Shown here in pieces: positions 51,801 through 63,369 of a stretch of DNA of 64,000 nt. The notes below the pieces were generated by a model. The model saw only the letters and a program-made list of their open reading frames with translations, was not told where the DNA came from and did no database searches. How positions within the stretch are numbered: position 1 is the first letter of the stretch; each line of letters begins with the position of its first letter. The position numbers and the translations under genes are program-made. Origin of the DNA: Xestospongia bergquistia (lineage: Eukaryota; Porifera; Demospongiae; Haplosclerida; Petrosiidae); NCBI GenBank assembly GCA_963965975.1, contig OZ014412.1, forward strand, positions 12,600,849 to 12,664,848, in the 5' to 3' direction.

Positions 51801-54350
51801 TAAGTTGCTTTGCCTTAACACTCTAAAGTCTTTAAACTAAAGACTTTAGAAGGTTTACACTATTGATTGAAGTTAACAAAGTAAACAGCTCAGTCTAAAC
51901 GACTCTATGGGACTAACTAAATAAACTGCTATTAACAGTTTAGTAAGTTGGTTTGCATTAACACTCTAAAGTTTTTAAATTAATGACTTTAGAAGGTTTA
52001 GACTATTAAGTGAATTTCATAGAGTAAACAGCTCAGTCTAAAGGACTCTATGGGACTAAATAAATAAACTGTTATTAACAGTTTAGTAAGTTCGTTTGCC
52101 TTAATACTCTAAAGTCTTTAAATTAAAGATTTTAGAAGGTTTAGACTATTGAGTGAAGTTAATAAAGTAAAGAGCTCAGTCTATAGGACTCTATGGGACT
52201 AACTAAATAAACTGTTATTAACAGTTTAGTAGGTTTCTTTGCCTTAACACTCTAAAGTCTTTAAATTAAAGACTTTAGAAGGTTTAGACTATTGAGTGAA
52301 GTTAATAAAGTAAACAGCTCAGTCTAAAGGACTCTATGGGACTAACAAAATAAACTGTTATTAACAGTTTAGTAAGTTGGTTTGCCTTAATGCTCTAAAG
52401 TCTTTAAATTAAAGACTTTAGAAGGTTTAGACTATTGATTGAAGTGAACAAAGTAAACAGCTCAGTCTAATGGGCTCTAAGGCACTAACTAAATGAATTG
52501 TTATTAACAGTTTAGTAAGTTGGTTTGCATTACACTCTAAATTCTTTAAATTAAAGACTTTAGAAGGTTTAGATTATTGAGTGAAGTTAATAAAGTAAAC
52601 AGCTCAGTCTAAACGACTCTATGGGACTAACTAAATAAACTGTTATTAACAGTTTAGTAAGTTGGTTTGCATAAACACTCTAAAGTCTTTAAATTAAAGA
52701 CTTTAGAAGGTTTAGACTATTGAGTGAAGTTAATAAAGTAAACAGCTCAGTCTAAAGGACTCTATGGGACTAATTAAATAAACTGTTATTAACAGTTTAG
52801 TAAGTTCGTTTGCCTTAATACTCTAAAGTCTTTAAATTAAAGATTTTAGAAGGTTTAGACTATTGAGTGAAGTTAATAAAGTAAAGAGCTCAGTCTATAG
52901 GACTCTATGGGACTAACTAAATAAACTGTTATTAACAGTTTAGTAGGTTTCTTTGCCTTAACACTCTAAAGTCTTTAAATTAAAGACTTTAGAAGGTTTA
53001 GACTATTGAGTGAAGTTAATAAAGTAAACAGCTCAGTCTAAAGGACTCTATGGGACTAACAAAATAAACTGTTATTAACAGTTTAGTAAGTTTGTTTGCC
53101 TTAATGCTCTAAAGTCTTTAAATTAAAGACTTTAGAAGGTTTAGACTATTGATTGAAGTGAACAAAGTAAACAGCTCAGTCTAATGGGCTCTAAGGCACT
53201 AACTAAATGAATTGTTATTAACAGTTTAGTAAGTTGGTTTGCATTACACTCTAAATTCTTTAAATTAAAGACTTTAGAAGGTTTAGATTATTGAGTGAAG
53301 TTAATAAAGTAAACAGCTCAGTCTAAACGACTCTATGGGACTAACTAAATAAACTGTTATTAACAGTTTAGTAAGTTGGTTTGCATAAACACTCTAAAGT
53401 CTTTAAATTAAAGACTTTAGAAGGTTTAGACTATTGAGTGAAGTTAATAAAGTAAACAGCTCAGTCTAAAGGACTCTATGGGACTAATTAAATAAACTGT
53501 TATTAACGGTTTTGTAAGTTGGTTTCCATTAACACTCTAAACTCTTTAAATTAAAGACTTTATAAGGTTTAGACTATTGAGTGAAGTTAATAAAGTAATC
53601 AGCTCAGTCTAAAGGAATCTGTGGGACTAACTAAATAAACTGTTATTAACAGTTTAGTAAGTTGGTTTGCCTTAATACTCTAAAGTCTTTAAATTAAAGA
53701 CTTTAGAAGGTTTAGACTATTGATTGAAGTTAATAAAGTAAACAGCTCAGTCTAATGGACTCTAAGGGACTAACTAAATAAACTGTTATTAACAGTTTAG
53801 TAGGTTGGTTTGCATTAGCACTCTAAAGTCTTTAAATTAAAGACTTTAGAAGGTTTAGACTATTGATTGAAGTTAACAAAGTAAACAGCTCAGTCTAATG
53901 GACTCTAAGGGACTAACTAAACAAACTGTTATTAACAGTTTAGTAAGTGGGTTTATATTAACTCGCTACAGTCTTTAAATTAAAGACTTTAGATGCTTTA
54001 GACTATTGAGTGAAGTTAATAAATAAACAGCTCAGTCTAATGGACTCTATTGGACTAACTAAAAGAACAGTTTAGAAAGTTGGTTTGCGTTAACACTCTA
54101 AAGTATTTAAATTAAAGACTTTAGAAGGTTTAGACTATTGAGTGAAGTCAAAAAAGTAAACAGCTCAGTCTAAAGGACTCTATGGGACTAACTAAATAAA
54201 CTGTTATTAACAGATTAGTAAGTTGGTTAGCATTAAGCCACTAAAGTCTTTAAATTAAAGACTTTAGAAGGTTTAGACCATTGAGTGAAGTTAATAAAGT
54301 AAACAGCTAAGTCTAAAGGACTCTGTGGGACTAAATAAATAAACTGTTAT
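48830..54350 (+). repeat. 2561-bp tandem duplication with a nested 714-bp duplication
   Basis: Markers recur 2561 bp apart (18 monomers minus 13 bases): ttattaaaag at 48940 and 51501; taagttcg at 49526 and 52087. In the second copy five monomers are duplicated again: taagttcg at 52087 and 52801, 714 bp apart, both copies including the odd ctaattaaataaac. Downstream the offset is the sum: aaaagaacag at 50786 and 54061, 3275 bp apart (2561 + 714). That agreement confirms the order: the long duplication covers both stretches and the short one lies within its second copy. Outer edges are approximate. Confidence 0.8.
50786..50812 (+). other. Shared 10-bp deletion collapsing dyad 1 in an I-type monomer
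   Basis: I-type monomers normally start gaacagttattaacagttta. Here, and at 54061-54087, the copy reads gaacagttt directly, losing 10 bases between two direct copies of aacagtt. The left half of dyad 1 is therefore removed. The remaining sequence differs by one base between the two sites (gttttgaaag against gtttagaaag). Slippage between short direct repeats explains the loss. Since both sites sit at equivalent places in the 2561/714 duplication, the deletion happened once and was copied. Confidence 0.7.
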
Positions 54351-55629
54351 TAACAGTTTAGTAAGTTGGTTTGCCTTAATACTCTAAAGTCTTTAAATTA
54401 AAGACTTTAGATGGTTTAGACTATTGAGTGAAGTTAATAAAGTAAACAGCTCAGTCTATAGGACTCTATGGGACTAACTAAATAAACTGTTATTAACAGT
54501 TTAGTAAGATGCTTTGCCTTAACACTCTAAAATCTTTAAATTAAAGACTTCAGAAGGTTTAGACTATTGAGTGAAGTTAATAAAGTAAACAGCTCAGTCT
54601 AAAGGACTCTATGGGACTAACAAAATAAACTGTTATTAACAGTTTTGTAAGTTGCTTTGCCTTAACACTCTAAAGTCCTTAAACTAAAGACTTTAGAAGG
54701 TTTACACTATTGATTGAAGTTAACAATGTAAACAGCTCAGTCTAAACGACTCTATGGGACTAACTAAATAAACTGCTATTAACAGTTTAGTAAGTTGGTT
54801 TGTATTAACACTCTAAAGTCTTTAAATTAAAGACTTTAGAAGGTTTAGACTATTGAGTGAAGTTCATAAAGTAAACAGCTCAGTCTAAAGGACTCTATGG
54901 GACTAAATAAATAAACTGTTATTAACAGTTTAGTAAGTTGGTTTGCCTTAATACTCTAAAGTCTTTAAATTAAAGACTTTAGATGGTTTAGACTATTGAG
55001 TGAAGTTAATAAAGTAAACAGCTCAGTCTATAGGACTCTATGGGACTAACTAAATAAACTGTTATTAACAGTTTAGTAAGATTCTTTGCCTTAACACTCT
55101 AAAGTCTTTAAATTAAAGACTTTAGAAGGTTTAGACTATTGAGTGAAGTTAATAAAGTAAACACCTCAGTCTAAAGGACTCGGTGGGACTAACTAAATAA
55201 ACTGTTATTAACAGTTTAGTAAGTTGGTTTGCCTTAACACTCTAAAGTCTTTAATTAAAGACTTTAGAAGGTTTAGACTATTGATTGAAGTTAACAAAGT
55301 AAACAGCTCAGTCTAATGGACTCTAAGGGACTAACTAAATGAACTGTTATTAACAGTTTAGTAGGTTGGTTTGCATTAACACTCTAAAGTCTTTAAATTA
55401 AAGACTTTAGAAGGTTTAGACTATTGATTGAAGTTAATAAAGTAAACAGCTCAGTCTAATGGACTCTAAGGGACTAACTAAATGAACTGTTATTAACAGT
55501 TTAGTAGGTTGGTTTGCATTAACACTCTAAAGTCTTTAAATTAAAGACTTTAGAAGGTTTAGACTATTGATTGAAGTTAACAAAGTAAAAAGCTCAGTCT
55601 AATGGACTCTATGGGACTAACTAAAAGAA

Positions 55630-56342
55630 ATGTTATTAACAGTTTAATAAGTGGGTTAGCATTAACTCTCTACAGTCTTTAAATTAAAGACTTTAGATGC
55701 TTTAGACTATTGAGTGAAGTTAATAAATAAACAGCTCAGTCTAATGGACTCTATTGGACTAACTAAATGAACAGTTATTAACAGTTTAGAAAGTTGGTTT
55801 GCGTTAACACTCTAAAGTCTTTAAATTAAAGACTTCAGAAGGCTTAGACTATTCAGTGAAGTCAAAAAAGTAAACAGCTCAGTCTAAAGGACTCTATGGG
55901 ACTAACTAAATAAACTGTTATTAACAGTTTAGTAAGTTGGTTAGCATTAAGCCACTAAAGTCTTTAAATTAAAGACTTTAGAAGGTTTAGACCATTGAGT
56001 GAGTTATCTAAGTAAAAAGCTCAGTCTAAAGGACTCTATGGGACTAACTAAATACACTGTTATTAACAGTTTTGTAAGTTGGTTTGCATTAACACTCTAA
56101 AGTCTTTAAATTAAAGACGTTATAAGGTTTAGACTATTGATTGAAGTTAACAAAGTAAATAGCTCAGTTTAATGGACTCTAAGGGACTAACTAAATAAAA
56201 TGTTATTAACAGTTTAGTAGGTTTGTTTGCATTAACACTCTAAACTCTTTAAATTAAAGACTTTAGAAGGTTTAGACTATTGATTGAACTTAACAAAGTA
56301 AACAGCTCAGTCTAATGGACTCTATGGGACTAACTAAATGAA
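55630..56342 (+). repeat. 5-monomer higher-order repeat H-I-G-S-T, copy 1 (713 bp)
   Basis: Monomers start at 55630 (H), 55772 (I), 55915 (G), 56057 (S) and 56200 (T). H is 142 bp, with gtgggttagcattaactc, ctacag, gatgctttag and aataaataaac. I has gaaagttggtttgcg and gaagtcaaaaaag. G has ggttagcattaagcc and gaccattgag. S has gacgttataagg and agctcagtttaatgg. T has taggttt and gattgaacttaac. The G copy is one base short (gtgagttatctaag). H and I start again at 56343 and 56485, but the next monomer is a G/A hybrid at 56628, so the second unit is incomplete. Confidence 0.85.
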
Positions 56343-58200
56343 CTGTTATTAACAGTTTGGTAAGTGGGTTTGCATTAACTCTCTAAAGTCTTTAAATTAA
56401 AGACTTCAGATGGTTTAGACTATTGAGTGAAGTTAATAAATAAACAGCTCAGTCTAATGGACTCTATTGGAGTAACTAAACGAACAGTTATTAACAGTTT
56501 AGAAAGTTGGTTTGCGTTAACACTCTAAAGTCTTTAAATTAAAGACTTTAGAAGGTTTAGACTATTGAGTGAAGTCAAAAAAGTAAACAGCTCAGTCTAA
56601 AGGACTCTATGGGATTAACTAAATAAACTGTTATTAACAGTTTAGTAAGTTGGTTAGCATTAACACTCTAAAGTCTTTAAATTAAAGACTTTAGAAGGTT
56701 TAGACTATTGAGTGAAGTTAATAAAGTAAACAGCTCAGTCTAAAGGACTCTATGGGACTAACTAAATAAACTGTTATTAACAGTTTAGTAAGTTGGTTAG
56801 CATTAACACTCTAAAGTTTTTAAATTAAAGACTTTAGAAGGTTTAGACTATTGAGTGAAGTTAATAAAGTAAACAGCTCAGTCTAAAGGACTCTATGGGA
56901 CTAACTATATAAACTGTTATTAACAGTTTAGTAAGTTGGTTTGTATTAACACTCTAAAGTCTTTAAATTAAAGACTTTAGAAGGTTTAGACTATTGATTG
57001 AAGTTAATAAAGTAAACAGCTCTGTCTAAAGCACTCTATGGGACTAACTAAATGAACTGTTTTTAACAGTTTAGTAAGTTGTTTGCATTAACACCTTAAA
57101 GATTTTAAATTAAAGACTTTAGAAGGTTTAGACTATTGAGTGAAGTTTAGTAAAGTAAAAAGCTCAGTCTAAAGGACTCTACAGAACTAACTAAATAAAG
57201 TGTTATCAACAGTTTAGTAAGTTGGTTTGTATTAACAATCTAAAGTCTTTAAATTAAAGACTTTAGAAGGTTTAGACTATTGAGTGAAGTTAATAAAGTA
57301 AACAGCTCAGTCTAAAGGACTCTATGGGACTAACAAAATAAACTGTTATTAACAGTTTAGTAAGTTGGTTTGCATTAAGACTCTAAAGTCTTTAAATTAA
57401 AGACTTTAGAAGGTTTAGACTATTGAGTGAAGTTCATAAAGTAAACAGCTCAGTCTAAAGGACTCTATGGGACTAAATAAATAAACTGTTATTAACAGTT
57501 TAGTAAGTTGGTTTGCCTTAATACTCTAAAGTCTTTAAATTAAAGACTTTAGATGGTTTAGACTATTGAGTGAAGTTAATAAAGTAAACAGCTCAGTCTA
57601 TAGGACTCTATGGGACTAACTATATAAACTGTTATTAACAGTTTAGTAAGATGCTTTGCCTTAACACTCTAAAGTCTTTAAATTAAAGACTTTAGAAGGT
57701 TTAGACTATTGAGTGAAGTTAATAAAGTAAACAGCTCAGTCTAAAGGACTCGGTGGGACTAACTAAATAAACTGTTATTAACAGTTTAGTAAGTTGGTTT
57801 GCCTTAACACTCTAAAGTCTTTAAATTAAAGACTTTAGAAGGTTTAGACGATTGATTGAAGTTAACAAAGTAAACAGCTCAGTCTAATGGACTCTAAGGG
57901 ACAAACTAAATGAACTGTTATTAACAGTTTAGTAGGTTGGTTTGCATTAACACTCTAAAGTCTTTAAATTAAAGACTTTAGAAGGTTTAGACTATTGATT
58001 GAAGTTAATAAAGTAAACAGCTCAGTCTAATGGACTCTAAGGGACTAACTAAATGAACTGTTATTAACAGTTTAGTAGGTTTGTTTGCATTAACACTCTA
58101 AAGTCTTTAAATTAAAGACTTTAGAAGGTTTAGACTATTGATTGAAGTTAACAAAGTAAACAGCTCAGTCTAATGGACTCTATGGGACTAACTAAAAGAA

Positions 58201-58914
58201 CTGTTATTAACAGTTTAATAAGTGGGTTAGCATTAACTCTCTACAGTCTTTAAATTAAAGACTTTAGATGCTTTTGACTATTGAGTGAAGTTAATAAATA
58301 AACAGCTCAGTCTAATGGACTCTATTGGACTAACTAAATGAACAGTTATTAACAGTTTAGAAAGTTGGTTTGCGTTAACACTCTAAAGTCTTTAAATTAA
58401 AGACTTCAGAAGGCTTAGACTATTGAGTGAAGTCAAAAAAGTAAACAGCTCAGTCTAAAGGACTCTATGGGACTAACTAAATAAACTGTTATTAACAGTT
58501 TAGTAAGTTGGTTAGCATTAAGCCACTAAAGTCATTAAATTAAAGACTTTAGAAGGTTTAGACCATTGAGTGAAGTTAACTAAGTAAAAAGCTCAGTCTA
58601 AAGGACTCTATGGGACTAACTAAATAAACTGTTATTAACAGTTTTGTAAGTTGGTTTGCATTAACACTCTAAAGGCTTTAAATTAAAGACGTTATAAGGT
58701 TTAGACTATTGATTGTAGTTAACAAAGTAAATAGCTCAGTTTAATGGACTCTAAGGGACTAACTAAATAAACTGTTATTAACAGTTTAGTAGGTTGGTTT
58801 GCATCAACACTCTAAAGTCTTTAAATTAAAGACTTTAGAAGGTTTAGACTATTGATTGAACTTAACAAAGTAAACAGCTCAGTCTAATGGACTCTATGGG
58901 ACTAACTAAATGAA
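58201..58914 (+). repeat. 5-monomer higher-order repeat H-I-G-S-T, copy 2 (714 bp)
   Basis: Monomers start at 58201 (H, 142 bp), 58343 (I), 58486 (G), 58629 (S) and 58772 (T). The total is 142 + 4 x 143 = 714 bp. Diagnostic variants match copy 1, including cttcagaaggcttag in I, which copy 1 also has. It follows two taggtt-type monomers in the same way as copy 1, so it also belongs to the 2570-bp duplication. Confidence 0.87.
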
Positions 58915-59628
58915 CTGTTATTAACAGTTTGGTAAGTGGGTTTGCATTAACTCTCTAAAGTCTTTAAATTAAAGACTTCAGATGCTTTAGACTATTGAGT
59001 GAAGTTAATAAATAAACAGCTCAGTCTAATGGACTCTATTGGACTAACTAAATGAACAGTTATTAACAGTTTAGAAAGTTGGTTTGCGTTAACACTCTAA
59101 AGTCTTTAAATTAAAGACTTTAGAAGGTTTAGACTATTGAGTGAAGTCAAAAAAGTAAACAGCTCAGTCTAAAGGACTCTATGGGACTAACTAAATAAAC
59201 TGTTATTAACAGTTTAGTAAGTTGGTTAGCATTAAGCCACTAAAGTCTTTAAATTAAAGACTTTAGAAGGTTTAGACCATTGAGTGAAGTTAATTAAGTA
59301 AACAGCTCAGTCTAAAGGACTCTATGGGACTAACTAAATAAACTGTTATTAACAGTTTTGTAAGTTGGTTTGCATTAACACTCTAAAGTCTTTAAATTAA
59401 AGACGTTATAAGGTTTAGACTATTGATTGAAGTTAACAAAGTAAATAGCTCAATTTAATGGACTCTAAGGGACTAACTAAATAAAATGTTATTAACAGTT
59501 TAGTAGGTTGGTTTGCATTAACACTCTAAAGTCTTTAAATTAAAGACTTTAGAAGGTTTAGACTATTGATTGAAGTTAACAAAGTAAACAGCTCAGTCTA
59601 ATGGACTCTATGGGACTAACTAAATGAA
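58915..59628 (+). repeat. 5-monomer higher-order repeat H-I-G-S-T, copy 3 (714 bp)
   Basis: Monomers start at 58915 (H), 59057 (I), 59200 (G), 59343 (S) and 59486 (T), directly after copy 2 and in the same phase. A further H (59629) and I (59771) follow, then a hybrid monomer at 59914 that starts like G (ggttagcatt) and continues as A type (aacactctaaag, gagtgaagttaataaag). H here reads ggtaagtggg and ctctctaaag, unlike copy 2 (aataagtggg, ctctctacag), so H monomers form two sub-variants. Confidence 0.87.
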
Positions 59629-60879
59629 CTGTTATTAACAGTTTGGTAAGTGGGTTTGCATTAGCTCTCTAAAGTCTTTAAATTAAAGACTTCAGATGGT
59701 TTAGACTATTGAGTGAAGTTAATAAATAAACAGCTCAGTCTAATGGACTCTATTGGAGTAACTAAATGAACAGTTATTAACAGTTTAGAAAGTTGGTTTG
59801 CGTTAACACTCTAAAGTCTTTAAATTAAAGACTTTAGAAGGTTTAGACTATTGAGTGAAGTCAAAAAAGTAAACAGCTCAGTCTAAAGGACTCTATGGGA
59901 TTAACTAAATAAACTGTTATTAACAGTTTAGTAAGTTGGTTAGCATTAACACTCTAAAGTCTTTAAATTAAAGACTTTAGAAGGTTTAGACTATTGAGTG
60001 AAGTTAATAAAGTAAACAGCTCAGTCTAAACGACTCTATGGGACTAACTAAATAAACTATTATTAACAGTTTAGGAAGTTGGTTTGCCTTAACACTTTAA
60101 AGTCTTTAAATTAAAGACTTTAGAAGGTTTAGACTATTGATTGAAGTTAACAAAGTAAAGAGCTCATTCTAATGGACTCTATGGGACTAACTAAATGAAC
60201 TGTTATTAACAGTTTAGTAAGTTGGTTTGCATTAACACTCTAAAGTCTTTAAATTAAAGACTTCAGAAGTTTTAGACTATTGAGTGAAGTTAATAAAGTA
60301 AACAGCTCAGTCTAAAGGACACTATGCGACTAACTAAATAAACTGTTATTAACAGTTCAGTAAGTTGGTTTGTATTAACACTCTAAAGTCTTTAAATTAA
60401 AGACTTTAGAAGGTTTAGACTATTGAGTGAAGTTAATAAAGTAAAGAGCTCAGTCTAAAGGACTCTATGGGACTAACTAAATAAACTATTATTAACTGTT
60501 TAGTAAGTTGTTTTGCCTTAACACTCTAAAGTCTTTAAATTAAAGACTTTAGAACGTTTAGACTATTGATTGAATTTAACAAAGTAAACAGCTCAGTCTA
60601 ATGGACTGTAAGGCACTAAATAAATGAACTGTTATTAACAGTTTAGTAAGTTGGTCTGCATTAACACTCTAAAGTCTTTAAATTAAAGACTTTAGAAGGT
60701 TTAGACTATTGAGTGAAGTTAATAAAGTAAACAGCTCAGTCTAAACGACTCTATGGGACTAACTAAATAAAATGTTGTTAACAGTTTAGTAAGTTGGTTT
60801 ACATTAACTCTCTAAAGTCTTTAAATTAAAGACTTTAGAAGGTTTAGACTATTGAGTGAAGTTAATAAAGTAAACAGCT

Positions 60880-62250
60880 CAGTCTAAAGGACTCTATGGG
60901 ACTAACTATATAAACTGTTATTAACAGTTTAGTAAGTTGGTTTGTATTAACACTCTAAAGTCTTTAAATTAAAGACTTTAGAAGGTTTAGACTATTGATT
61001 GAAGTTAATAAAGTAAACAGCTCTGTCTAAAGGACTCTATGGGACTAACTAAATGAACTGTTATTAACAGTTTAGTAAGTTGTTTGCATTAACACCCTAA
61101 AGTCTTTAAATTAAAGACTTTAGAAGGTTTAGACTATTGAGTGAAGTTTAGTAAAGTAAACAGCTCAGTCTAAAGGACTCTACGGGACTAACTAAATAAA
61201 GTGTTATCAACAGTTTAGTAAGTTGGTTTGTATTAACAATCTAAAGTCTTTAAATTAAAGACTTTAGAAGGTTTAGACTATTGAGTGAAGTTAATAAAGT
61301 AAACAGCTCAGTCTAAAGGACTCTATGGGACTAACTAAATATACTGTTATAAACAGTTTAGTAAGTAGGTTTTCATTAACACTCTAAAGTCTTTAAATTA
61401 AAGACTTTAGAAGGTTTAGACTATTGAGTGAAGTTAATAAAGTAAACAGCACAGTCTAAAGGACTCTATGGGACTAACAAAATAAACTGTTATTAACAGT
61501 TTAGTAAGTTGGTTTGCATTAAGACTCTAAAGTCTTTAAATTAAAGACTTTAGAAGGTTTAGACTATTGAGTGAAGTTCATAAAGTAAACAGCTCAGTCT
61601 AAAGAACTCTATGGGACTAAATAAGTAAACTGTTATTAACAGTTTAGTAAGTTGGTTTGCCTTAATACTCTAAAGTTTTTAAATTAAAGACTTTAGATGG
61701 TTTAGACTATTGAGTGAAGTTAATAAAGTAAACAGCTCAGTCTATAGGACTCTATGGGACTAACTAAATAAACTGTTATTAACAGTTTAGTAAGATGCTT
61801 TGCCTTAACACTCTAAAGTCTTTAAATTAAAGACTTTAGAAGGTTTAGACTATTGAGTGAAGTAAATAAAGTAAACAGCTCAGTCTAAAGGACTCGGTGG
61901 GACTAACTAAATAAACTGTTATTAACAGTTTAGTAAGTTGGTTTGCCTTAACACTGTCAAGTCTTTAAATTAAAGACTTTAGAAGGTTTAGACTATTGAT
62001 TGAAGTTAACAAAGTAAACAGCTCAGTCTAATGGACTCTAAGGGACTAACTAAATGAACTGTTATTAACAGTTTAGTAGGTTGGTTTGCATTAACACTCT
62101 AAAGTCTTTAAATTAAAGACTTTAGAAGGTTTAGACTATTGATTGAAGTTAATAAAGTAACAGCTCAGTCTAAAGGACTCTAAGGGACTAACTAAATGAA
62201 CTGTTATTAACAGTTTAGTAGGTTGGTTTGCATTAACACTCTAAAGTCTT
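60880..62250 (+). repeat. Copy of 56,880-58,110 at about 4.0-4.14 kb offset
   Basis: The 1-base-short agttgtttgcattaacacc monomer occurs at about 57077 and 61077, followed in both by the insertion variant gaagtttagtaaag. The offset is 4000 there (28 monomers minus 4) and 4144 at cggtgg (57751/61895), because the copy near 61,340-61,480 has one extra monomer (tatactgttataaacag). The copy ends where B/T monomers lead into a T/I hybrid at 62201 instead of into H. Confidence 0.72.
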
Positions 62251-62343
62251 TAAATTAAAGACTTTAGAAGGTTTAGACTATTGAGTGAAGTCAAAAAAGT
62301 AAACAGCTCAGTCTAAAGGACTCTATGGGACTAACTAAATAAA
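62201..62343 (+). repeat. T/I hybrid monomer
   Basis: The first half is T type (gtaggttggtttgcattaac) and the second half is I type (gagtgaagtcaaaaaag). It is followed at 62344 by a G monomer (ggttaacattaagccac), at 62487 by S (gacgttataagg), at 62630 by T, then H at 62773, I at 62915 and G at 63058. The order is that of the 5-monomer unit with H and most of I missing. This fits a crossover between misaligned T and I monomers within the shared dyad 2 region. Confidence 0.75.
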
Positions 62344-62629
62344 CTGTTATTAACAGTTTAGTAAGTTGGTTAACATTAAGCCACTAAAGTCTTTAAATTA
62401 AAGACTTTAGAAGGTTTAGACCATTGAGTGAAGTTAACTAAGTAAACAGCTCAGTCAAATGGACTCTATGGGACTAACTAAATAAACTTTTATTAACAGT
62501 TTTGTAAGTTGGTTTGCATTAACACTCTAAAGTCTTTAAATTAAAGACGTTATAAGGTTTAGACTATTGATTTAAGTTAACAAAGTAAATAGCTCAGTTT
62601 AATGGACTCTAAGGGACTAACTAAATAAA

Positions 62630-62772
62630 CTGTTATTAACAGTTTAGTAGGTTGGTTTGCATTAACACTCTAAAGTCTTTAAATTAAAGACTTTAGAAGG
62701 TTTAGACTATTGATTGAAGTTAACAAAGTAAACAGCTCAGTCTAATGGACTCTATGGGACTAACTAAATGAA
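62630..62772 (+). repeat. Representative B/T-type monomer
   Basis: This copy is 143 bp. It carries a linked set of variants: gattgaagttaacaaag in place of gagtgaagttaataaag, ctaatgg in place of ctaaagg, and an end reading aaatgaa in place of aaataaa. The gttaac creates an HpaI site that A monomers lack. This example also has taggttgg near the start, the variant I call T when it occupies the fifth place of the 714-bp higher-order repeat. The same linked set recurs across the window (for example near 75, 5,941, 23,570 and 37,730), so it is an old subtype and not a set of independent mutations. Confidence 0.8.
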
Positions 62773-63369
62773 CTGTTATTAACAGTTTGGTAAGTGGGTT
62801 TGCATTAACTCTCTAAAGTCTTTAAATTAAAGACTTCAGATGCTTTAGACTATTGAGTGAAGTTAATAAATAAACAGCTCAGTCTAATGGACTCTATTGG
62901 ACTAACTAAATGAACAGTTATTAACAGTTTAGAAAGTTGGTTTGCGTTAACACTCTAAAGTCTTTAAATTAAAGACTTTAGAAGGTTTAGACTATTGAGT
63001 GAAGTCAAAAAAGTAAACAGCTCAGTCTAAAGGACTCTATGGGACTAACTAAATAAACTGTTATTAACAGTTTAGTAAGTTGGTTAGCATTAAGCCACTA
63101 AAGTCTTTAAATTAAAGACTTTAGAAGGATTAGACCATTGAGTGAAATTAATTAAGTAAACATCTCAGTCTAAAGGACTCTATGGGACTAACTAAATGAA
63201 CTGTTATTAACAGTTTTGTAGGTTGGTTTGCATTAACACTCTAAAGTCTTTAAATTAAAGACTTTAGAAGGTTTAGACTATTGATTGAAGTTAACAAAGT
63301 AAACAGCTCAGTTTAATGGACTCTAAGGGACTAACTAAATAAACTGTTATTAACAGTTTAGTCGGTTGG

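Larger units (their letters stand above)
54850..59330 (+). repeat. 2570-bp tandem duplication
   Basis: The unusual ggactcggtgggac occurs with its cggtgg at 55181 and 57751, 2570 bp apart (18 monomers minus 4 bases), and a third time at 61895. Around it the order of monomers is shared: gttcataaag with ctaaataaataaac, then tctatagg, then agatgctttgcc or agattctttgcc, then cggtggg, then two B/T types, then H-I-G-S-T. Left and right edges are set by the first and last markers I could match and are approximate. Confidence 0.75.
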
